Assembly: GCF_000204055.1 (NCBI RefSeq)
Contig: NW_006768788.1
Location: 1,171,500-1,188,375 of the forward strand
Direction of reading: 5' to 3'
DNA: 16,876 bases
Origin: Melampsora larici-populina 98AG31
Lineage: Eukaryota > Basidiomycota > Pucciniomycetes > Pucciniales > Melampsoraceae
Position 1 is the stretch's first letter. Each line of letters opens with the position of its first letter. Below are positions 9,514-16,876 of the stretch, piece by piece. Position numbers and translations under genes: made by a program. Below the pieces are notes generated by a model. The model saw nothing but the letters and a program-made list of their open reading frames with translations, did no database searches and had not been told where the DNA came from.

Positions 9514-9853
9514 GAGCATATTATTTACATACACGTAACACACAGTATACTGTTACTGTACAGGAGACTGCCCGACGCCGTCCCGAGACAATGACGTCTC
9601 GTATTTGGTTCCGACTCGATATGACGGAACTGGACTGCTCAGTGGAAATGGTCCATAGCGCATCTATGGATCCCTCTGAACCCTTCTTGTTGATCTTTTC
9701 TTTTTTATTATATTCCAATCAATTTAGGTAGTGAAGTTGGAATTGAAACACGTTACAAGTTCCATAAGAATGGTACAAATGATGGCTAACATAAGAAAGA
9801 CGAAAAAAAAGACCAATACATCATCATGAGTGTTTTTGAAGATCTAATTCCTT
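9514..9853. other. Intergenic, with short palindromes; no gene seen
   Basis: The stretch between the TIR element and the stop of the minus-strand peroxidase. It contains a perfect 10-bp palindrome CAGTATACTG (9543-9552), CGAGAC/GTCTCG arms (9584-9601), and TCCATAG/CTATGGA arms around CGCAT (9652-9670). Bases 9560-9680 are noticeably more GC-rich than the flanks. A 65-codon minus-strand frame here looks accidental. Confidence 0.5.
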
Positions 9854-12265
9854 TTAACAACCTGAATTATGACGAAGAACACTGGTGAGATTTCCCAAAA
9901 GTAATTTAAGCGCATCTTTAGCCACACCTCCATAACGGGTATCATCAACATTAGTGAATTGATTAAGAATCAAACAGATCAGGTTGACGTCTGCAACAGT
10001 ATTGATTTGAACCGGATCAGCATTCCATGTACCTAGAGCGCCATTGTTGGAACCAAAGATAGGCTGGAAACCAAGAGATATAAGTTATATGATTACTAGG
10101 AGAAAATCAATTGAAAACGAAAAGACTCACAAAACTGTAAGGAAAAGATTTTGATAGTTTTAGATCGAGATACGGTCTGTGAGTCACTTGAAGGGAAATT
10201 GAAAAGAGTAAAGAGCTTACTCTACGAAAAAGAGGGAAGATCAGCCTTGAGTTTTTTGTTGATAAGTGTTGGAGAGATTAAATTACTTACGAGGTGCTAG
10301 ACTAGCAATACCAGCTTCAACAAACTCCGGAAACTGAGATTCGGCAGCGCATCCGATGTTAGAAATTAGAAAAAGCCAAAGAAATATTCTTGTTTGAAAG
10401 AAGTCACATACAGTGTGAGGCACAGTTCTTCGGTACCAAACTCCACTAGATCCTGGAGGAAAACGACTACTTCCATGAGTGTATTGACCAGTGGAGTCTT
10501 TGTGAAATCCGAAGAAAGTATCAATAGTATCGACAAGGGCAGGACCAGGCTTTCCGTTCTCTTCAGAGGAAGGTATAAGGGTTGAAATCAAATTTTGAGC
10601 CGCATAGAATGCAAACCTGGGGAAAGTTTGTGATGATCATCAATCAACTTGTTCAAGAGTCATCAGGGAAATATTGCTTCTTACTGGTCAACAACAGCCT
10701 GAAAGGATCATCAAGTTCATCAGTATCAGTCGAGAAGTAGATGTAAGTTTGATAAGAAGCTCACCCAATGACATTCAGGATTCATGTCTCGGCATTCTTT
10801 GTACTAATTGAGCAAGAGGAGGGAGAAAAGAGTGAGCCTTGAGTAGATTTGTGTAGTTAGAGGAGCTTGCTCTTGAAGACCTACCTGAATGGATCGGACT
10901 TCTGAATTCCAAGGAATTGACATCACACCATCGTATTTCTCAACTAGGGAAGCAACAGAAAAGTAAGTAACCATTCTCAATGGTACTGAAGCTAGTAAGA
11001 CCGACCTACTCACCAGCAATTTGTCTCCATCGGTTCCATCGGGTTCCATTGAAGTGAGACCTTTTACCAGGTGCAAAATAAGCATCATCACCTCCCAAAG
11101 ACCCATCAATCTCATATTTATTATGCGCTTCGGCAGAAAACAATCCAGGAGCGGTTCCAAGAAGAACACTAAGTGGTCCATCTGTTCTAGAATCTGTTCT
11201 TCCTATTGACATTTTCAAACTGCCCCGTAGACGTCATCCGATCAGGTTTTCGGTTGCTCACATTTCGAGACTTAAGAGCAACTCTCACTCACGTTGTAAG
11301 ATCGACGCAAGTTTTGAGCGCAAAGGCAATCAAGACTAAAGTGAAGTCAGGAGCAAGGCTGAATAGAAAAGCCATGATATCAACGAAATCGTATCTGAGA
11401 GAGGAGTAAGCTTTTGAAACTGACCCCAGTCCTTCTTGCAAGCCATACGCCAGCTGAGTCATATCGGTGATACCATTACGAGGGATCTGTAAGAAGTGAT
11501 GAATCAGTTCAGTTTATATTATTAAAGCCAAGTATACCAATACTATCACTAACATATCCATGATTAGCCATGATGTTGAGTCCAGGGCACAATCCTGATC
11601 AAAACGGATACATGAAAGTCAGTTACAATTACAAAAAGGTAAGAATGAGATGGTTTGCGCATACCACGAACATCTCCTGGACCAGGTTCCTAGTGAAGAT
11701 TAAAAAATCAGTCTCGATCCCCCCCCAAAAAATCTACTGAAGGAGAACTCACCATGAATTCGTGTTCGGCGTCAGGGATAATTTTTCGTCCGACGCTGAC
11801 GATGGGTGCCAAGTCTATGTTTGCTATAGAAAATGACAAATGGATCAGATGAATCTGTCTTTTGTTGTGGATGGTATGGATTGACATACATGGAATGCCG
11901 AGTCCTAGCAGGCCTGAGTTATGATCAGTGCCCATCGCAGCTAAAGAAAAGAACACGACTCCCTAAAGGTTCAGCATGTTGAACTTGCATGCATCGATGA
12001 AAGGGACACTGACCATTCGATTCACCGTTGGTGTTTCCAGCCCCAGTGGAATCACCGTTGGAGTTTCCGGCACCGTTAGTGTATCCGTCACCGTTGGGGT
12101 TTCCAGTGGATTGACGATTGTAATTCGCCTAGATTGTAAAATTAGTTCAGCTTGATAAGTATTAAAAAAAGGTTGGGTTCAACGTACGTATTGAGGGAAC
12201 GCTCCAACTTGGGTGATGAACGCAATGGACAAAAGGACGAAAGATTGCATAGTTGAGCTTTTCAT
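9854..12265 (-). CDS. Secreted heme-thiolate peroxidase (family 2), copy A, 17 exons
   Basis: Exons in transcript order: 12188-12265, 12014-12128, 11890-11940, 11753-11823, 11665-11689, 11554-11594, 11425-11486, 11293-11358, 11014-11219, 10885-10943, 10765-10803, 10685-10698, 10412-10616, 10291-10333, 10221, 10131-10134, 9854-10063. Total 1,290 bases, 429 residues; all introns GT-AG, 59-86 bp. Residues 1-22 are a signal peptide (hydrophobic FVLLSIAFITQV, cleavage after GA). A Gly/Asn-rich spacer follows (about 27-64). The proximal heme motif LCPGLN puts the thiolate ligand at Cys116, then ANHGYIPRNG. SIGRTDSRTDG (174-184) occupies the place of the acid-base EGD...R-x-D motif. The C-terminus ends in Cys. 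Family members oxidise or oxygenate organic substrates with hydrogen peroxide outside the cell; the substrate here is unknown. Diverges from copy B across a shared spacer. Exons 15 and 16 (1 and 4 nt) are inferred. Confidence 0.9.
10131..10221 (-). other. 1-nt and 4-nt micro-exons of peroxidase copy A
   Basis: Exon 14 ends one base into a codon (10291), while the last exon begins on a codon boundary (10063). The gap is filled in frame by the single base at 10221 (reading ...TAG|A|GTAAGC) and by TTTT at 10134-10131 (CAG|TTTT|GTGAGT), which supply His-Phe. The three introns made are 69, 86 and 67 bp, all in the gene's usual range. Copy B has the same arrangement. Confidence 0.65.
12022..12106 (-). 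repeat. 18-bp-unit repeat in exon 2 of peroxidase copy A
   Basis: Plus-strand units resembling TCACCGTTGGNGTTTCCNG start at 12022, 12052, 12070 (degenerate) and 12088. On the coding strand they encode GN-x-NG-type motifs. Copy B has a single such motif. The expansion accounts for the 78-base (26-residue) length difference between the two genes and keeps the frame. Confidence 0.8.
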
Positions 12266-12375
12266 TTTGAGACGATGAGTCTTTCAAAGAGGTGAAGATT
12301 GGGTAGTGATTAAGAATTAAGAGGTAAGAATTAAGGAAGCTGAAGCCCGAAAGTTATTAAGCCTGAAGAGGTGAT

Positions 12376-12412
12376 TAAATTAAAGGTATAGGAAGTTGTG
12401 TAACAGATAAAG
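12376..12412 (-). promoter_or_regulatory. Conserved promoter block, peroxidase copy A
   Basis: 37 bases identical, in inverted orientation, to 13371-13407. It lies 111-147 bases upstream of the copy A ATG and contains ACAACTTCCTATACCTTTAA on the coding strand. Its perfect retention amid a diverged spacer suggests a transcription signal. Confidence 0.5.
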
Positions 12413-13370
12413 GTTTAGAGGAGGATGTGAAGTGGAATGATTGAAGTGAAGCAGGAAGAAGCGTATCAATTTATACCTCTCTGACCGCTGCAAACGAGAG
12501 GCCAGCACTCTGTTACTTTCAAAGAGTCTATCTGGATGACCAACAGACCGGTGTGGATGTTGAAGATGGTAAGCAATCGACACGCTACTCTGGATCCTAA
12601 TCTCCACTTTGTGGACAACCTACCCATGAGAGACGCCTTGCCAAACGGAAGCACTTGGCCGGTCTCTCGAAATAAATTTCGTTGCAGACTGCCTTTAATT
12701 TCACGTCCTATCCAAGAATCTCAAGTGCGGTGTGAATGCTGCAGATGGCAAGCAATAGCTATCAATTACTCTGGATTGAAATCCACCCTCCACTTTACAG
12801 ACAGCGTAGCTACGCGCAAGACGCAACTTCAACACTCTCTACTTGCACTAGACCGATGACATCACAGACCTTGCGAATAGATTTCTACACCGACATGCAA
12901 CTCAACCGCTTCCTAACCGCCGGGAAGCAGCACTGGCAGTCAATGTTGGAATTGCGTTTGTCGTAGCCATGCTTAGCTTAACAAAGCCTAGGATGGATTT
13001 CAATCCAGAGCAGCATAGCGATTACTTGTCCTCTTCAGTATTCAAGTCGACATGATGACCACCTTCATAATTTCTTCGAATCGTGTGAGAATTCAAAGAC
13101 AGTCTGAGACGAAACGATTCTCAAGAGACTCAACTGCTTCCGAAGGGTGTAGTCCGTTTGGAGATCCCGCTCGATGGCTCCAATGTGGATTGGAATCCAG
13201 AGGAGCGTGGCGATTCCTCACCTTCCTCAACATCCACACCGCCCTGTTAGGCATCTAAGTAATTTACTTCAAACCAACAGAATGTTGGCCTTTCGTTTGT
13301 AACGATCAGAAAGGTATGAATTGATAACCCTCTTCCTGCTTGACTCCATTCATCCCACCACCCTCTAAAT

Positions 13371-13407
13371 CTTTATCTGTTACACAACTTCCTATACCTT
13401 TAATTTA
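13371..13407 (+). promoter_or_regulatory. Conserved promoter block, peroxidase copy B
   Basis: The inverted counterpart of 12376-12412, 119-155 bases before the copy B ATG. A second perfect 27-base block follows at 13424-13450. Function inferred from conservation and position only. Confidence 0.5.
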
Positions 13408-13525
13408 CTACTCATCTCTTCAAGCTTAATAACTTTCGGGCTTCAGCTTCTTTAATTTTTGCTTCTCAATTCTTAATCACTATTCAAGCTCACGTCTTTC
13501 AAAGCCTCATCGTCACGAATTCGAA

Positions 13526-15849
13526 ATGAAAAGATCCAGTATGGAATCCTTTGTACTTTTGTCCATTGCGCTCATCACCCAAGTCAGAGCGTTCCCCCAA
13601 TACGTACGTTGGACCAATCTTTTCTTTTGGTTATCAAGTTGAACTGACCTTGCATTTCTTTCAGGCGGCTTACAATCATCGATCTGCTGGAAACTCAAAT
13701 GGTTTGTATATCTTTAGCCAATACATATATCATAGAACTACAGAATGCTGAACAAGGTCTAATCCTCCCTTCAGGACCCATGGGCACTGATCATAACTCG
13801 GGCTTGTTAGGGCTAGGTATCCCATGTAAGTCGACACATGCACTCTTAAGGGAAGTAAGCTTTATCTGATCTATTTATACTTGCCTACAGCGAGTATAGA
13901 CTTGGCACCCCTCATCACCGTCGGAAGAAAAATCATCCCGGACGCCGAACATGCATTTATGGTGAGTGTTTTGAAGTTATGTGTTGTTACGATCAAGACT
14001 AATCTCTTTACTCTTGGTTAGGAACCTGGTCCAGGAGACATTCGCGGTATGCTCTAATAGATTCATCCTTACCTTCTTATACATTGGACTGAATGTCATG
14101 GTCTTGATCAGGACTGTGCCCTGGACTCAACATCATCGCCAATCATGGATACGTTAGTGGTGATATCCTCAAACTTGGCTTTGAGAATATTAACTGACCT
14201 TCACTTGCTTCTTGTAGATTCCTCGAAACGGTATTACCGATATGATCCAATTGGCGTATGGTCTAGAAGAAGGCCTTGGGTCAGTCCGAAAAGCTCATGT
14301 ATGACTCATATTCAAGTGACAATCTTGTTGATCTTCCGTCCGTTTTTCTTCAGGGTCGCTCCTGACTTGACATTGATTTTGATTGCCTTTGCGCTCAAAA
14401 CATCTGTCGATCTTACAACATGAGTGACTCCCAAGACTTGAAATCTGATTGATTAATAGAAGACCTAATCGACATATCACGTCTACCGATCAGGATGAAG
14501 ATGTCAATAGGAAGAAGTGATTCTAGAACAGATGGACCACTTACCAATCTTCTTGGAAGAGCTCCTGGATTGTTTTCTGCTGAAGCGCATGATAAATATG
14601 AGATTGATGGATCTTTGGCAGCCGATGATGCTTATTTCTCAGCTGATAAAGTGTCTCATTTCAATGGAACTCGATGGAATCGATGGAGAGAAATGGCTGG
14701 TCAGTTGTGTCAATCTTGATGGTTCATCTTTCAATCGAGTATGGTCGTTGAATACTTTCAGTTTTCTAGTTGACAAATACCAAGGTATCATGTCAATTGA
14801 GTGGAACTCGGAAGTTCGATACATGCAGGTAGATCTTCAAATCAAGCTCTTCTGACTAAAATTCGATAAAGCTCACTCTTGACTCCTTCATGTTTTTAAT
14901 CAAACCAGTACCAAGAATGCCGAGATACGAATCCAGATTGTCATTGGGTAAGTTTCTTATATCGAACTTGAATCTAGATCTCTGATGAAACAAGCTGATG
15001 ACCATGTTCATTCTTTCAGGCTTTTCTTGACCAGTACGCATGATCTTTTGATGAGTTACAATCACTTCCACTGACGATTTCTACAAACCTTTCAGGTTTG
15101 CGTTCTATGCCGGTCAAAATTTCATTTCGACCATCATGCCATCCTCTGAATCCGACGGAAAACCTGGTCCAGCCCTGGTAGATTCTATTGATACTTTCTT
15201 CGGATATCACAAAGATTCAACTGGTCAATATGCTCGTCAAGATAGTCGTTATCCTCCGGGTTCTAGTGGAGTTTGGTACCGACGAACGATTCCTCATACT
15301 GTATGTTGTCTGTTTAAGAGAATCTAGCTTTTGATCATATTCTGAACACCGGATGGGTTGATGAATTTTAGTTGGCCGAGTTTGTTGAAGCTGGTATTGC
15401 TAGTATAGCACCTCGTAAGTACTTCATCTCTCGAATGATCATCAATCAAGACTCAGAGCTAACCTTGTATTCTTTTCCCAGAGTAAGCTCTTTACTCTCT
15501 ACTGTACTCTCAAGTGATTCATAAATCCCATCTTCATTCATAACTGACGAAACCGTTTACTTATAGTCTTGTGAGTATTTTCGTTTGGAATCTGTCTTCT
15601 CTCAGGAATATATAACTTATACTCCTTTGTTTTGATTAGCCTATCTTTGGCGCCAACAATGGCGGGCTAGGTACATGGAGTGTCGATCCTCTTCAAATCA
15701 ATTCTCTCGCAGACGTCAACCTGAGCTGTATGATCCTTAATCGTCTGCTTGACGTTGATGATACTCGTTATGAAGGTTTGGATAAAGATGCCCTTAAGTT
15801 ACTATTGGAAAACATCACAGCCGATCTTCGTCAAAATGTAGGATGTTAG
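13526..15849 (+). CDS. Secreted heme-thiolate peroxidase (family 2), copy B; one donor site lost
   Basis: Exons: 13526-13603, 13665-13701, 13775-13825, 13891-13961, 14022-14046, 14112-14152, 14218-14279, 14354-14419, 14494-14699, 14770-14828, 14909-14947, 15020-15033, 15096-15300, 15372-15414, 15482, 15567-15570, 15640-15849. Every length equals that of copy A except exon 2 (37 against 115). Joined: 1,212 bases, 403 residues. Signal peptide FVLLSIALITQVRA, then FPQ; heme Cys90 in LCPGLN; ANHGYIPRNG; SIGRSDSRTDG at 148-158; terminal Cys after VG. Role as in copy A: extracellular peroxide-dependent oxidation, substrate unknown. Oddity: the exon 8 donor reads ATGAGT at 14420 instead of GTGAGT as in copy A. 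Retaining that intron gives TGA at 14421-14423 and a 144-residue stub with the heme Cys but without the rest. It may therefore be a young pseudogene; all other junctions are GT-AG. Confidence 0.85.
15482..15570 (+). other. 1-nt and 4-nt micro-exons of peroxidase copy B
   Basis: The single base at 15482 (CAG|A|GTAAGC) and TCTT at 15567-15570 (TAG|TCTT|GTGAGT) complete the frame between exon 14 (ends 15414, phase 1) and exon 17 (starts 15640), giving His-Leu. Introns are 67, 84 and 69 bp. Branch-like motifs GCTAAC and ACTGAC precede the first two acceptors. The layout matches copy A base for base in exon length. Confidence 0.65.
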
Positions 15850-16876
15850 AATCTTTCGATCGATCTAGATGATGATCTGTTTCGTTTTTCTTTTGTTATG
15901 TTTTATCTGAACCGTTTTATTGGAATTGTGATGCTTAATCGATATACAATCTGTATGATAGATATAACCTCCACATAATTAATGATCTCATAAATGCTCA
16001 ATTTTAATATCCTCATCAACCCATAACCACATTCGATATCGACCAAGATGTAGAAAATGACATACCCTACAATTATCATTTTCCTGCGTATCTATATGGA
16101 ATGATCCAATGACCTTTTCACTTGATGCTTTCATCAAATGTTTCGGTAAGCTATCCTCCTTTCATCTTGAGTTCACCTATGAGCATCTATTAATAAGATT
16201 GGGCTGTCTGAATCACACTTGAATCTGTTTGAGATTCTTAAGCTGAAATGATTCATCTTACTCTTGCATATTATCGAGTAAGATGATTTACATGAGCTTG
16301 GGCTTATCACAAGTGAAGTTATGGAAGTGAACGCAGATGAGAACGTTGCACAGGATCCGAGAAGGCTGTGGCTTTCAAAAGCTCAAGCCGTGATGGTGAA
16401 CAGACCGTTGATAGGCCTTGAACCCAAAATGAGTCTGAGCGGGAGCTTGATTTTTCTCTTGGGTTGAAGAAGCTTTTATGGAATTGCAGTAGAATTCTTG
16501 ATTGATTTGGTGGATTTGTTTTTTTGGAAAGCAATTGCCAAACTTGAAGTCAAGTGAGGTTGAAATGCCATTGCACAGCTTGTAATTCTTGGCAAAATAC
16601 ATACAGAGATACAGGCTACAGGTCGTGATTTGTGGAGAAGTGTATGTAGGAATTGAATGGGTGAAATTACATGTAGTAAAATTGAGTGAAAATCTAAAAT
16701 TGAAATTATGTAATGAGAGTGAGAATATGTGACTGTTTTTATTTGATCAACCAAGAAGACCAGGAAGCCTCACGAAGAAGTTCAAGTTCAAGTTCGCAAT
16801 CATGAACGACTGGAATAGCTTTGACGGGCGGCGACATGAAGCGTGCCTGCCTCGTGGTCTGTACTTGGCAAGTTTT
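15850..16876. other. Downstream intergenic region, no recognised gene
   Basis: It follows the copy B stop codon. The copy A/copy B similarity does not obviously continue past the stops. Short minus-strand frames at 16319-16754 have no family features, no splice-consistent extension and overlap each other in different frames, so I do not call them. One inverted repeat is listed separately. Confidence 0.5.
16253..16286. repeat. Inverted repeat with 11-bp perfect arms
   Basis: TCATCTTACTC (16253-16263) and GAGTAAGATGA (16276-16286) flank a 12-base loop. Weaker pairing extends outward (AAGCT against AGCTT, CACTTG against CAAGTG) over about 16215-16317. It could be a small degenerate foldback element. 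Confidence 0.6.

Larger units (their letters stand above)
12266..13525. promoter_or_regulatory. Shared divergent promoter region of the peroxidase pair
   Basis: 1,260 bases between the two start codons, with no gene of its own that I can support. The outer ~150 bases on each side are strongly conserved as an inverted repeat, including perfect 37- and 27-base blocks, so they probably hold the core promoter and leader of each gene. Inside lie four copies of a repeat unit: two in one direction (about 12500-12612 and 12665-12790) and two inverted (about 12990-13110 and 13180-13300). Regulation of the two genes together is likely but inferred. Confidence 0.6.
9854..15849. repeat. Large inverted duplication (about 6 kb palindrome)
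   Basis: The two peroxidase genes and their spacer mirror each other about a point near 12,890. Paired landmarks give nearly the same midpoint: ATGs (12265/13526), a perfect 37-base block (12376-12412/13371-13407), a perfect 27-base block (12336-12362/13424-13450), and near-centre segments (12803/12973). Pairing continues, imperfectly, to a loop of roughly 100 bases (about 12840-12940). Divergence between arms lies mostly in introns and the spacer. Confidence 0.9.

Noticed and set aside
9521..9718. 65-codon minus-strand frame next to the TIR element
   Set aside because: Charged, motif-free, and running through palindromic DNA; no evidence of a gene.
10804..11181. 125-codon minus-strand frame and its relatives (such as 14517-14855) overlapping the peroxidase exons
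   Set aside because: Alternative frames of conserved exon 9 and its neighbours; they recur in both copies only because the DNA is duplicated.
11390..11424. A 30-odd-base intron between AGs near 11390 in copy A
   Set aside because: Too short for this gene; the AG ending at 11359 gives a 66-bp intron and agrees with copy B.
12536..12966. Plus-strand open frames in the divergent spacer
   Set aside because: They cross repeat units that are present in both orientations, lack motifs and are not preserved between the units; unlikely to be coding.
1..16876. RNA genes, CRISPR arrays, LTR retrotransposon ends
   Set aside because: I found no tRNA-like cloverleaf, rRNA segment, spaced direct-repeat array or long terminal repeat pair on either strand.

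Overview
The window looks like AT-rich nuclear DNA of an intron-dense basidiomycete, most likely a rust fungus (Pucciniales). This rests on three things I can read: genes cut into many exons by GT-AG introns of about 60-115 bp, a DIRS-type tyrosine-recombinase retrotransposon, and a pair of secreted heme-thiolate peroxidases. The species assignment is inference.

Layout. Bases 1 to about 4,850 hold a decaying DIRS-like retrotransposon, entered inside its 5' part: a frameshifted gag with a zinc knuckle (50-1307), an uninterrupted reverse transcriptase/RNase H frame (1563-3437), and a tyrosine recombinase (3404-4421) broken by one frameshift, one in-frame stop and probable loss of a catalytic Arg. 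Then comes a non-coding AT-rich stretch. A ten-exon minus-strand gene (5765-7974) encodes a DUF89/ARMT1-type damage-control phosphatase closely resembling yeast YMR027W; its pieces join into 463 residues. A non-autonomous TIR transposon of about 1.02 kb (8490-9510) with strong internal hairpins sits upstream of it.

The rest (9854-15849) is a large inverted duplication centred near 12.89 kb: two family-2 (chloroperoxidase/unspecific peroxygenase type) heme-thiolate peroxidase genes, head to head, sharing a 1.26-kb palindromic spacer with nested repeat units. I could join 17 exons in each copy. All 17 exon lengths are identical between the copies except exon 2, where the minus-strand gene has 78 extra bases from an 18-bp-unit repeat.

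The most unusual observation is in the splicing pattern. In both peroxidase genes the conserved 3' part comes into frame only if a 1-nt exon and a 4-nt exon, each bounded by its own GT-AG introns of normal size, are used in succession. A 14-nt exon lies shortly upstream, and a 17-nt exon occurs in the ARMT1-like gene. The plus-strand peroxidase has lost the GT of one donor (now AT) and would stop after 144 residues if that intron is retained, so it may be a recent pseudogene. No RNA gene, CRISPR array or bacterial-type operon was seen.
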